DNA of 64,000 bases from Aspergillus flavus (Eukaryota > Ascomycota > Eurotiomycetes > Eurotiales > Aspergillaceae). This document shows, in pieces, positions 27,267 to 38,636 of the stretch. The stretch lies in contig NC_092408.1 of the NCBI RefSeq assembly GCF_009017415.1, positions 3,534,001 through 3,598,000 on the forward strand, read 5' to 3'. Each line of letters begins with the position of its first letter. Within the stretch, counting starts at the first letter, position 1. The position numbers and the translations under genes were made by a program. The notes below the pieces were generated by a model, which was not told where the DNA came from, did not search any database, and was given only the letters and a program-made list of their open reading frames with translations.

Positions 27267-27738
27267 ATGGCACCACCACGGCGCAAGGTACTCGCAACAG
27301 CGGAAGAAACTATGACCCCTCCAGATGAGCTTCAACAGGGACAGCAAATCGCGCGAGTCATCAAGGCAACGGGGAACAATTTATATGTGGTCGAACTGCC
27401 ATCAAAAGACTCGGTTTTGGTCGAACTACCTTCCCGCTTCCGTTCAAGAATCTGGATGAAACGCAACTCCTACGTCGTGGTCGATACCAACGCTCTTGAG
27501 GACCGGGACAATAAGCTTGCTGGGGAAATCATTAATATCGTTCGGGATGAGAAAGTTTGGCGCAAGGCTCCATTCTGGTAAATCGACTTAGTCATTTCAT
27601 TCTTGGTCCTTTTGCTAATTCTATTTTCGCAGGCCGAAGGAATTCGTCAAGCAATCTACGGTTGTTGCTTCGGATTCAGAGGATGAGGAAGAGTCAAATG
27701 TGGGCAAGATGCCTCCCTCGGACGACTCTGATGCTTGA
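27267..27738 (+). CDS. EIF1AD-like S1 RNA-binding protein
   Basis: Exons 27267-27577 and 27633-27738 (55-nt intron) give 138 residues. The first about 100 residues form an S1/OB-fold of the eIF1A type: GQQIARVIKATGNNLYVVE, then LVELPSRFRSRIWMKRNSYV and EIINIVRDEKVWR. The C-terminus is acidic and serine-rich (SDSEDEEES), as in human EIF1AD rather than in the true initiation factor eIF1A. The molecular role of EIF1AD proteins is poorly known; a part in small-subunit maturation has been proposed in animals. An upstream in-frame start (27216) is present, but the ATG at 27267 has the better context (ATCATGG) and starts the conserved MAPPRRK. Confidence 0.92.
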
Positions 27739-27864
27739 ACTAATCGACGTATGGTGATCGCTGTATCCAATGCACGTGCGTCTACATTTAATGTGAACCA
27801 CGAGGACCAAGTGATGAAAACAATGAAGGGAACGATCAATTTGGAGCCTATGAGTGGCTCATTA

Positions 27865-29228
27865 TCACTGGATGTGCTCCTTTCCTTTGCGTCTCGGAGG
27901 CGCATCGCTCAGTGCGTTTCTGCTATTGAGGAGGACACCGAAAACCTGAACAGCAAGTGAGAAGACAACGACCGAAGAACTGGCATTGGTGCTTGGGTAG
28001 ACATTCCAAGCCCACTCCTGTAGTGCCCAGATCGCATATATAAGGATCGGATGGAGCCGAGCCCGCCAGAGAAGGCAAGGCGTAGCCCAGGAGAGATAGG
28101 CAAAGAATTGGTAATGAAGGGACCTTGCGCACAACAACCCGATCGCCAGCGATGTCAACATCACGGTCATTATGAAAGACTTAGAAAGCACCACGGTGCG
28201 TTGGCGTCCTTGGAGTAGGCTCCGGAGGAAGTCAGGGACGTTAGATCCTGACGGCCGTAACCAGCCTGTGGTAACAAATAATCCCAGCAGAAAAATATGC
28301 AAACCTAGTAAGGCTAGAGAAAACTGTTTGGATAGGAACAAGTCTTCACCCACAAACCTCCAATTGACAGTCCATTTGAACATAAACTGTCTAGTCAACT
28401 CAAAGGCCCGCGCGACGTATCCTATGGGGTTACCCTGTAGGAAGGGAATCGCTAGTAGAACCTAAACATTTGTGAGTCAGCCATAGTTTGATTCCCCTGA
28501 ACGGATAAGGAATGCGTACCTGAATGAGCAATGCTAGAATTCCAAGTCGAATACTAGGCACGAGGGAAAGGCTGAGCACAGTTACCACCGCAATGGCTGG
28601 CGCAAGGAGCAGTAACGTCATCTTAATGCCGACCCCAACAGTCCAGGCCGTAACACCAGCCGTCCATTTCTTATTCTGGAAGAGCAGAATCGCTATCCAC
28701 ATGGCACAGACCGCGAGGCCATCATTGAAAAGGCGCAAAACAAAGACACTGTGGAGCCGCTTGGAAAGGACAAGAAGAGGAAACAGGTACGGAGGGGCAC
28801 CTGACTGCCTGTAGCAAACCATCACAACTGCTAGCGTGACAAGGTAAAGGACAGCAAATAATATCTGCCCGAAAAGAATATCTCGGCCTTCATCTGTTAG
28901 GTGATAGAGTGCCATGTAGCTATATACGTGGGCGGCCGGGTATACAAGGGGTCCAGTGGACCCCTTGATCAGGGTATAGTCACGTTCGCCAGAGATGTAA
29001 AGCGCTATCTGCTGCATGTACGTCGTCCAGTCGATCTCAGTATCTTGATGCAGTCGCAGCGATTAGCTCCGCACGAGGAAACCACAATGATTGAAATACA
29101 AACTTACATGGGATCTTCCAGATGATAAGAGCACATAGGAAGGCATCGCCTATGACAAGAAGCGGTGCAATCCATTTTGTATGTCTGGGGTTTAGGCAGA
29201 GTTCGTGGATGAAGTGCTTCAACTCCAT
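27865..29228 (-). CDS. alg3: ALG3 alpha-1,3-mannosyltransferase of the ER
   Basis: Exons 29228-29108, 29043-28520 and 28461-27865 give 413 residues. The protein is highly hydrophobic with about ten membrane segments. It carries the ALG3 hallmarks [35 protein letters not shown] and [17 protein letters not shown]. The enzyme transfers the first lumenal mannose from dolichyl-phosphate mannose to Man5GlcNAc2-PP-dolichol during N-glycan assembly in the ER. Acceptor 1 is AAG rather than CAG or TAG, but it restores the conserved YTEIDW exactly. The gene is tail to tail with the EIF1AD-like gene, with 126 bp between the stop codons. Confidence 0.96.
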
Positions 29229-29659
29229 TGTTGATGTTGTGCTGGAATTGCATGTGGCCTTAGGCGGGAGAACCTACCAATGATATTTGACCATTTCCGG
29301 CTTAGCGGGATTTTTTTCCAGATACGACGCGCCCGACCCCGGAGCAAGGGAGGCGTATGGAGACAGAGTAATAAAAGTGCATTTTAAAATATTGATTGAG
29401 CCAAGTTATAGACATAAAGATGCCATTGTGCATCATGGCTTCAGATGACTATCTGTACATGGGTATATTGCTGGCATTGAGTTTGGTGCCTCCGCGGCAT
29501 GACCCAATGCCAATAGATATTGTAAACAGTAGGTCCAACATTCCAGCGACCCGATTCATAATATATCACCCGTAATGCCACAAAACCTGCTTGTATACGA
29601 CACAATCCTTTGAATCTCGTGGCTGGGAAAGCTCGACCGTTGACATCTGCGTCGAGGCT
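29229..29659. other. Intergenic region
   Basis: 431 bp between the start of alg3 and the end of the next minus-strand gene. No open frame or repeat of note. Confidence 0.5.
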
Positions 29660-30049
29660 CTAGTTCTCGTTGACGCCTTTCGAAAACCCAAGCAATTCAC
29701 CCAGAACTCCGCCAGGCTTTGGAACAGGACACTCTCTTCCCGCCTTGGCCAATCGTTCGGCCTCCTCCTCCAACTGCAGGAACGTCGACACTTCGTCGGG
29801 GGTTTGCTGTGTCTGGGCAAGGGCATTTCCTTCTGATCCAAGCATTTCAGCGTCCTTCCTCTTTTTCCTTCGAATTCGTGGAATTTGTTGCCCATCGGCA
29901 GTGATAAGCATCTCCGAATCAGCAAGTGTACGACGCGGGGCAGGACAAGGGAAAAGGTGAGGCAGGCCGACGACAAAAAGAGACGCAAGGAGCGTGGCTG
30001 CAAAAAGAGAGGACGTCGACCGCGACCGGGGGTGTAGATGTGGCGGCAT
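29660..30049 (-). CDS. Small single-pass membrane protein, conserved-looking
   Basis: A 129-residue frame starting at the ATG at 30049-30047. The frame is open further upstream, but the start of the signal-anchor at 30049 fits best: about 16 polar residues, then a hydrophobic helix LFAATLLASLFVVGLPHLFP, then PAPRRTLADSEM, a basic patch (RIRRKKRK) and an acidic helix DEVSTFLQLEEEAERLAKAGRE followed by CPVPKPGGVLGELLGF. The single N-terminal membrane segment and the small size suggest a mitochondrial inner-membrane or ER protein. I do not recognise a named family. No intron. Confidence 0.75.
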   Translation of the reverse strand: MPPHLHPRSRSTSSLFAATLLASLFVVGLPHLFPCPAPRRTLADSEMLITADGQQIPRIRRKKRKDAEMLGSEGNALAQTQQTPDEVSTFLQLEEEAERLAKAGRECPVPKPGGVLGELLGFSKGVNEN

Positions 30050-30735
30050 ATTGATGATGATTGAGGGGAGAAGATGAATGTTTTCAAGGGCACGAGGCGT
30101 CACTACGGCATGAAAGGACTTCACTGTGCGAAACTCCTCGTTAGTGAGGGCACTAGAATAGGGAACCGAGCAATTGACGCACCTTGCGAGGGAAAGTTCA
30201 GGCCGATCAAAGAAACAATGAGGGAGCCACCCAGAAGGGAGACATGGCCTCGCCAATGGTAGTGGGGAAAGCGAAAGGAGTATAGGGTAGGCCGGGGGAG
30301 ACCGAAGAACGGAGTCAACGGACGTCCACTTGAAGGACTTCGACGAAGAATTCGGACTAGTCTTGGCGATCAGATCTAATCTTATCTCTAACCGCTGTGA
30401 TTGGCCATGGGGTCACTCGGACGCCAAACCGCGAGTCCCGTCAGCTTGTTGGCGCGCCACGGAAAAAGACCTCCCGCAGTCCAGCGACCCTGCTCAGTCT
30501 TTCGGAGATTCCTTGTCGTGTTCTCTTACTGGATGCTGTATCATACAAGAAAATGATTGCTCCTTTGCCGTCAACATAGCGGTTTTCATTCTCATTGCTC
30601 CCTGGGCTGTCCAGGCCCAACCGACTCAGCTTCTTTCCCCCCAACTCTTCGCTGGAGTCAGGACCCACCGACCACCCCTCTGCTTCGACTCACCTATCGA
30701 TCCATTCCCAGTCTCTATCTTTGCGCTAACTCACC
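30050..30735. other. Divergent promoter region of the small membrane protein and ppg1
   Basis: 686 bp. The frames in it (30330-30749 among others) overlap the ppg1 start and have no motif; no gene called. The last about 130 bp before ppg1 are C/T-rich, as in a leader. Confidence 0.5.
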
Positions 30736-32139
30736 ATGAGCGATCTTGATAGGTATATGATGATATAATGTTCTTACATACTCAAGGAACGCCGAAACTA
30801 ACTTTTATCTGCGATGTAGGGCGATCGCCCAACTACGCGCCTGTCGCTTGATACCCGAAACCCAGGTCCGCGAACTCTGCTACAAGGCGCGAGAGCTCCT
30901 CATAGAAGAAGGAAATGTCGTCTGTGTAGATGCGCCAGTCACGATCTGTGGTGATATCCATGGTCAGTTTCACGATTTGATGGAGCTCTTCCGAGTCGGA
31001 GGAGATGTCCCCGACACCAACTACCTCTTCATGGGCGACTTTGTCGATCGCGGATTCTATTCCCTTGAGTCATTTTTACTACTTCTCTGCCTCAAAGTGC
31101 GCTATCCAGACCGTATCACCCTCATCCGTGGAAATCACGAATCGCGCCAAATCACAACGGTCTATGGGTTCTATGACGAGTGTATTCGGAAATACGGCAG
31201 CGCCAACGTATGGCGTTATTGCTGTGAAGTCTTTGACTATTTGGCGCTAGGCGCCCTTGTTCTTGGAACAAGCTCGGAACTTGAACCGACAGGACCCGTT
31301 ATGAACGATTCTACTCAGTCCACTATGCCAATCGACGACGCAGAGCTGGAGACCGAAGTACTAAACTCGAAGGGGGAGGTCACATACAGCTCATACCGAC
31401 CAAGACAGAGTGGCTCATCAACAGAGAACAGAAACATGTCGCCATCCGGAGATATCCCAAGCCAGGCACCCCTCAGAACAGGTGCACCCGGCACAGGTGC
31501 ATCGGGAGCAGGCGCGGGTAGCTATTCGAGCAGAACCGGAGCAGTCCTCTGCGTTCACGGCGGTCTCTCTCCTCTAATCGACACAGTCGACAAGATCCGT
31601 CTAATCGACAGAAAACAAGAAGTTCCTCACGAAGGCGCCATGTGCGACCTGTTATGGTCGGACCCTGATGAAATTGACGGCTGGGGATTGAGCCCGCGCG
31701 GTGCCGGATTTCTGTTCGGCGGGGACATCGTGAAGCAGTTCAACTACAGAAACGACCTATCCCTGATTGCGCGCGCCCATCAGCTTGTGATGGAGGGCTA
31801 TAAGGAGATGTTCGACGGCGGGATCGTCACTGTCTGGTCAGCCCCCAACTACTGCTACCGATGTGGAAACGTGGCATCCATTCTGGAACTCGGCGAAGAC
31901 ACAAGCAACGGTGGTACGGTGACTAGAAGTAATGGTGACTACGGACGGAGCAACGGCATTATGACAGTCGACAGGCCAGGTGTGAGGAGTCCCGGAAGAA
32001 GGTACAGGGTTTTTGAAGCCGCTGCGCAGGATACAAGGGGCATGCCCGCTAAAAAGCCTGTTGCAGATTATTTCCTGGTAAGTCTCCCTTTTCTCCCTAC
32101 ATGACTCTCGTCCGCGCGTTCTAACTAGTTCAACAGTGA
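30736..32139 (+). CDS. ppg1: PP2A-like serine/threonine phosphatase Ppg1
   Basis: Exons 30736-30752, 30820-32077 and 32137-32139 give 425 residues; the third exon is only the TGA. The phosphoesterase motifs are complete: GDIHG (50-54), GDFVDRG (78-84), GNHE (110-113), then VHGG and [11 protein letters not shown]. The protein ends in ADYFL, the PP2A-family terminus whose last Leu is carboxymethylated. Ppg1 is the type 2A-like phosphatase that in yeast acts in a Far/STRIPAK-like complex. A low-complexity Ser/Gly/Thr-rich insert of about 95 residues (151-245) interrupts the catalytic domain between VFDYLALGA and GAVLCVHGG, and a second, shorter insert lies before the C-terminus. A later acceptor at 32193 would replace the stop by 17 extra residues. 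Confidence 0.94.
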
Positions 32140-32778
32140 TACCACTGACGCATAATTTCACTTCCTTTCTGTCCTATCTACATTCTTATATAGGCCGGCC
32201 CGTACCAGTTTTTTATTCAAGACCCAGCGATGATTCTAGAAGTATGATGTTGTTAAGCATACTTTGCATTCTGAAGTTGAACCTTGGAGTTACCTTTATG
32301 ATCCGTTGAAAGCGAGGAACGATCCATTCTGTCTATTCATATGTCCATTACGATCGAAGTGTCCATATTACAGAGTGATTCTTATTCAAAATCTCGAACG
32401 AATCGTTTCTTTTTCCCTTGCTAGTGGTTATCACCAACGCAACCTCTAGCATACATTGAATGTAGGATTTCAGTCACTCTTAATATATATCCATATACTT
32501 TCATATAACTCGATGTATGCGGCGAGAATTCGCGCAGCAAGGATCCCCAAAACAAAAATATACAAAATCGTGGCTGATAGTACCCTGAGTATGGGCTTCC
32601 ACGAAGGATATTCGAAGCCTGTACAGTATACACTTCTTTTTTATAAAGATGTAGGAAATAAGCGGGAAGGGAGTGAAGAAAACGAAGAGAAAGACCGTAC
32701 CCTCATTAAAATCGTAAAATAACCAACATCCCAAACGGTACATCATAATACAGGTAGTACGCAGAAATGCCATCGAGG
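32140..32778. other. Convergent intergenic region
   Basis: 639 bp between ppg1 and the next gene's stop codon; AT-rich 3' untranslated sequence. Frames here are short and without motif. Confidence 0.6.
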
Positions 32779-35715
32779 TCAAGGCGGGTAGTTTCTCGGA
32801 AAAACTGCCTCGTCATATCTCGGGATAGCGGGGTTCTCGTCCGATTGTGTTATACTAGGAGGGACTCCCACGGAATATCTGACTGGTTGTGGCCTGGAAG
32901 TGTTGTCAGGCCCGGATGCCTGCCCGATGTAGCGGAAGTCGGGCGCCATCCCAGTCATAGCAGGGTTCCAGCCTTCTTTCCAATTCTCATACCCTGGATT
33001 AAATGCATTCGCATCCCGAAACCACCAATCTTGGCTTTCTTCGACTAAATTCTCCGGCGTACCAAATCCAGTAATTGGAGATGCACTTGATGTGGACGAT
33101 ATATCTTGACCAGTACCTAGTGACCGACCTTGTGCATCCTTCGGATCATACCAAGAGTCATGCTGAGAGAGTGGAACAGAATGCACTGAACCGTAAGCAT
33201 GTGATACAGGTCGCAAGTATGTTGGTTCTGGTAATTGGGCGTCTGTTCGTGGTAGCTGTGCACTTGAATACCGCTGGGCTGCTCGCATAGCCGACAGAGA
33301 AGTGGGAATCGGCATCCCTGTCGCATACTGGGTGCCTAAAGATCCAAGTGCATTGGGAGGGCCTTGAATAGAAGGATCGCCCGGCTCATGTGTGGAAGTG
33401 TATTGACCAGGCGACGGCAGACTGTTGGAGATTGTTGCAGGGGGTTGAGCTGCAACGGAAGGTGGAGACTGCTCAGAGGTGGAGGGCGATGCTGCTTGAT
33501 CCCATGAACCCCATGAACCCCATTTCAGATGAGTCTGTTCGAGAACCATAACGGCCTCGGGAGGCAGCTCAACTTGCCACTTGCTAGCCGATATATCGAG
33601 GATTCTAAGGGTCCGTCGAGCGCAAAGCCAGCTTTCGCCCATTTCCTCGAGGTGCCGGAGACAATGAACAACGTCTCTTTGAGCGTTCTTCTCCGGGAGG
33701 TTGAGTAGGTGGATGGTACAGGCGGTATGAGCCATGTAGACTGCAACATTGCAGATCTGCTTGAACCCGTAGTTACGCTTGTATATTCGGAGTAGTTTCG
33801 AAATGGCGGAAGCAGCCTGCGTGCACAACTTACGAGGAGAGACGTGTTGGGGAAGAGGTGAGTTTGACTTTGTGTACTTCAGGAAAGGTCGATAAAGGTG
33901 TATGAAGAGGAGTTGGTAGAACATACTGCAACCATGTTAGTATTCCTGCTACAACATATCAAGGAAATGCAATTTTGAGCTTACTGCATGAGCAAAGCCT
34001 GAGGTAGTAGCCTTTCTTTTGGTTCTAGCTCTTTAGGCAAGTCCTTCTTCCATGCCTCAAGCCTCGTGTGAATCTCGCTGAGCCTCTTCAGTTCAACCTG
34101 TTTCGAGAGGGGCTTATCTCGAGGGGTTGGATCATAGAAAGACACGAGTAGATCACCACTGATCTCACACAGTTTGCATATTTGTAATGCCACCGTCCTG
34201 GTCCGTGAAGGCTGTGTATTTTCAATGCTCGCCCCAGCATCAGTGTAGGAAGACCACAATTCTGCCTCCTCATTAGGTAGAATGTCGATCTTTGGTACGC
34301 TCACGCTAGTAGCCGCCAGTTGAGGAAGGCGACCAAGGTAATTAGACCAGCATCTATGATAGTTAGCCATTTGCTCGAGCATCTATGTAAAGTAGAAAAG
34401 GGGAAGTACTTGTCAATGATAAAACAGCCCCAGAAAGTGATTCGCCGTGCGTCAACCTCCTCTTCATCAAGGTTGCGAGCTCCAAGACTGGTTGAGTCGA
34501 AGTTTAGGCCTAAATCCAATGCCATACGGAAGCTCATGCCACTGTATACCCAGCCTTTGCCTTCACGACCACACCCAGCCTCTCTGACAGACATGAGGGC
34601 GAGAGCTTGGACGGTGCAAAGTTTCGCATTTGCATGCTCATCATTTTCGAGCACAAGCCTTTTTGCTTCCTTGAAAAAGTGGTCTCCTGCGGTCGCCGGG
34701 TTCTGAGGGTCTTCCCGAGCCCCGTCCCAAGAGCTGAAGTGGCAGCCGAGAGCTAACATTGCATTGACCAATAGAGACGAACAGTACTGGCCGGAGACAT
34801 TATGCATATAATCGCGATAGAAGAGATCTTTCGAGAGAATAGTGAAAAAGGGGTAATGCCACGTGAAGTACATCGTCATGAGGTGGCTAATCAACTGTGC
34901 ATCCGCAGTAACTCTCGTCCATTGGGTAATAGAGCGATCGTGTGTATGGGACACACTCTGGCCCTCTAAGTCCGCATTATACTCATAGAGCTCCGACCCG
35001 GGCGGCAAGAAAATGAGGTTCGAAGTACCGCCAATAAACTTCCGAGAGCCGTCCAGCATAAGGCCACTCATCTTTCCTGCTAATTCCGACTCAAATTGAT
35101 CTGCCTGTGTCGGGTCATAATCTCCATTAGGTACGGGATCCCTGGAAGTGGATGTAGAACCCCTTTCCTGACCCATGATCGACTGTGCGACATCCTCTAG
35201 ATTATCGCAGGATCGTATCTGCCGTACCAAGTCGAAAGCATCCTCTTCTTCATAGTTCAATATGGCCTGTATCAGGGTCAATAGCGTCGCATTCTTCGTC
35301 CGTAGCGTATCAGTGTCCTTCTTATACACCCCTTTGCGACGATGGTCCGAGTTGGGATCATAAACGCCTAAGAAGTAGTTAGTCATGTCTATCGCGCTAC
35401 ACATTCGTTGATGTGGTGAGATTACAGGTCGTATGGTATACTGAGGAGCAGGCTGCACAACTGGGTAGATTGCCATCGCACTGGAACCAAACATTAGATG
35501 TGAAATTTATGGAGAGGCTGTGGAAGCAGCTCCTATACCTTCGATTTTCTTCGGCGACAAGCGATGCAGGCTGTGCTGACACAGCGCCTCTTAGAAGTAG
35601 ATCCACCATCCGTATTACTTATCTGGGGCCGCGCACTCGGCTTTCCTCGAGGTCCTTTGAATGTTGAAGACTCCATGGCCAATTCTGGCCTCTTCTCCGC
35701 AGAGCCCTCGTTCAT
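32779..35715 (-). CDS. Zn2Cys6 transcription factor, five exons, 901 residues
   Basis: Exons 35715-35539, 35480-35426, 35367-34410, 34353-33985 and 33925-32779. The zinc cluster has Cys at 50, 53, 60, 67, 70 and 78 with the basic run RRRKSK after the second Cys. Introns split it after residue 59 and inside the codon of Cys78. The middle region from about residue 210 is the fungal-specific transcription factor domain (WHYPFFTILSKDLFYRDY, GMSFRMALDLGLN, ITFWGCFIIDKCWSNYLGRLPQL, LLMHMFYQLLFIHLYRPFL). The C-terminal 250 residues are Pro/Ser/Gln-rich with WWFRDANAFNPG, suggestive of an activation segment. The layout resembles NirA-type regulators of fungi, but the target pathway cannot be read; no pathway cluster flanks it. 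The frame is open upstream to a non-ATG start, so the ATG at 35715 is taken. Confidence 0.92.
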
Positions 35716-37036
35716 GCTTGTCAAGTCCACCCAAGAATGTTCGGGAAAAGCGTAGGGTCAGAGCGGAGCATGCTTATCGAACGTGGGGAGAGCACTTGGC
35801 GCGTTGGTTTTGAATGGATGTCACCGGGTCTTGGGGGTAGACGAGAGGTTACGTCGCTGGTAATGAGGGCTCAACACAGAGATCCTGGTCTTGTGATAGG
35901 CGCATTAACTATAGGGGCGCGGCGGCTAGTGTGTAGATGAGCATAACACCAATTGTCCAGTATCACGCAGATCGATGAGCACAGATCATTGAAAGGTGGT
36001 ACATGGAATGAGATAGGTCGCCCCCAGACTGCTAATGACCCGCAAGTGGAGGCGGGGAGCCGTTGATAGAGGGGATTTCTATCGGGACCTGCAGGCAGTG
36101 TCGGCTCGAACTGACAGAGATAAGGGTCTGGATGAGGTGCGCAGATGACGATTGGACTAGGGGAGACGCTCAGAGAACAATCAGGCACGATAGATACTAG
36201 TAGCTGCTAGACTACTAATAGCTTCCTGCAGCGCATCCATCGAGGCTCTCGTTCTGGCAGCAATTCATTCTGAATCATTTGGTTGGCGAGCAAATCGCGC
36301 GATAAGCGGCCACCGCCTTCGCTGACTAAGAAACTTGGTCTGTCATCATTTCATCGCATTTCAGTTGTCGACTCATTTCCTTCATTTCTTTTATCCATTC
36401 CTAAGTGTCTTAGGGATTGTATCATATCTCGATATATACTATGTTTCTTACAACCCCTGATTCTAGGGCTAGGTCAGTGCCTGTATGTACCTACTAAGTT
36501 CTTTCATCCTTCACCCCCGAACGATCGTCCATCCACTAATCAGTGATGTTATATTATAAGAAAAGTTGGAGATTTGATAGAGAGTCGTACATGACCTCAA
36601 TCTGTTTCATTAAGTTTATCGTTATGGAGAATAGCTACTACGTACTGTACTCCCTATGTATATCTCCTTCCACATCCCTTCCGATTTACCCGGTGTACAA
36701 AGTACGAAACCTCTCACAGTCCCAACAAAGGAAAAGTCTGGGAGAAAAATTCCTCTCCAACCACGGCTTGTATCCCAGCTTTTCCCTTACCGCTCTTCTC
36801 CAACATATGTACGCTGACAACACATCGTATTCCAGCCTAGAAAGGCTACTAATAGTAAAGCACGATGAAGATATTATGCACCCAATCCAGATTACTTGAT
36901 GCCAAGTCCCTTCACCCCGTTTGGTTTAGTGCTGTAAGAGTCCCAGTTGAATCGGCATGCTTCCGTATTTTTGCCGTTTGTTTGGAACCGAGGTGAGAAA
37001 TATTTTTATTATTTGCCTCTATCTTCTGAAACAGAT

Positions 37037-37051
37037 AAAAAAAAAAAAAAA
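37037..37051. repeat. Poly-A tract inside a purine-rich stretch
   Basis: Fifteen A in a row, followed by a purine-rich stretch (A/G) to about 37125. Confidence 0.8.
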
Positions 37052-37653
37052 GAAAAGAAAAAGAATAAAAGAAAATAGATAGAAAAAATTTCCCACTCCA
37101 ACAGAAAAAGGAAAAAAAAGAAGCCCCTGGTCATATCCGCAAATTATTCAGTTAGTCGGGCAATAGTATTAAACCTATATCATACTCAGTAGACTCTTAG
37201 TCGATCAGTTGACTACTGCAGTATGTGTGTACCTTACTCTTTTGTTACTCCTATGAGTCAGAACAATAACAAAACAGTTCGTACATAGTTCAACAAACCA
37301 ATTCATCGAATTAACAGATATGTAAAGCCTGCATAGGCGCTGATGCCAAGGATGCACTAGCATGCCGTTCAGTCCAATATAGGGAAACCAATTATGGATT
37401 TTGTTTATGTTCAGAAGTTCTCGGGTACAAATAATTTGAGGGTAAAGTCCGGGTTGTATGGAGATTTAGGCACTGTGCATAATACTATTTACAGTTACTG
37501 TGAAACGTGTTCGGTTCTCCATCGCACAAAAGCAAAATAATGTATGAAGTAAAAGATAAAAATAAAATAAAAATAAAAATAAAAAGAAAAGGAAAAGAAA
37601 AGAAAAGAAAAAAGGGAAAAAAGAAATAGATCTACAACTAATATCTATCTTCT

Positions 37654-37680
37654 ATTATTATTATTATTATTATTATTATT
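37654..37680. repeat. ATT microsatellite, nine copies
   Basis: Nine perfect ATT units (27 nt), shortly after an AAAAT/AAAAG-type low-complexity tract at 37549-37629. Likely polymorphic in length between strains. Confidence 0.9.
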
Positions 37681-38636
37681 GATTGTAAGGTGGTTGGGTA
37701 GATTTAGTCAGTGCCAAGTCAATAGCCCCCATAACAGTCTTACTCAACTGGGGAAGGTCGAAACAATATAGAGCGATACAGTTTTACGTAACTCTGTAAG
37801 ATGGAACTTCAAGTGGAGCGCCTAAAGGCTTCTTTGTACCCAACCCATACTGTTGACGAAGTTCATTTACCTTCGAGAACATACAGTACGCGTGTCGTAC
37901 GGCTGTGCACTGTAATTTTGTCCCACTGTCCACTGGGGAGCCTCGGCCGTACCACACTTGAGCGTCACCATACTGTTTCCGGGGCTCGGCATTGTCCGCC
38001 CTTACCGCCCAAACCCAGCCATCCGCCTCACTCTTTCTCTTTCTTCACTGTCTCACGCTTAACCCTGGGCGAGTTAGTCGCTTCTACGACGGTATCGAAA
38101 ATAGGTATTGGAAATTACCCTATCTAAACGAAGTTACGGTCAACCTTAAGGCGATCCCCCTGCCGTCACTCTTATCGCACTCGGAAGTCTTGAGGTCATC
38201 CTTTGTTTTCCTTCCCTCCTGCTCGCATCTTAGTCTCATTCCCGGGGATATATCCATACCTCTTAAACTCGGCCCCTTCTTTATTTTGGTTTCGCCTGGG
38301 GTACATACCGTCGGGATCCGATCACAGTTACCAGTATCCATTAATATCCGCAAAGTCGCGTGCCTGCATACGCATCCGGGCGGCTTCCCGCATTGGGTTT
38401 CATTTGGCTGACACTGCCGCTCGCCGGGACCCTCTGCCAACACAGCATCTTTGACCTATTGTGCATATTTATTCGACTGCCTCCCTAGGAGGAGTTTCCA
38501 TTTTGGACGCTTCTCTCCCTTCTCCTTCGTCGTCTCACCATTCATCCATGTATCTCGCTCAGAAGCTCGATCAGAGTGCCTCGTCGGGCTTGGGACGTCT
38601 TGCCAACCAACTGTACTTCGGCTATAAGCTGTGAAG

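Larger units (their letters stand above)
35716..38636. other. Long divergent intergenic region with simple repeats
   Basis: About 2.9 kb between the Zn2Cys6 gene and the 489-residue gene. It carries a purine-rich stretch around 37037-37125, an A/G-rich tract at 37549-37629 and a nine-copy ATT repeat at 37654-37680. From about 37900 to 38636 the plus strand is C/T-rich, as in long promoters and leaders of Aspergillus genes. The frames at 36283-36899 and 37801-38411 show no motif and are not called. A leader intron or upstream frames are possible, but I cannot show them. Confidence 0.5.

Noticed and set aside
32194..32247. Alternative last exon of ppg1 adding 17 residues
   Set aside because: The nearer acceptor at 32136 with a CTAAC branch point gives the conserved DYFL end; the longer form is kept only as a possible variant in the findings.
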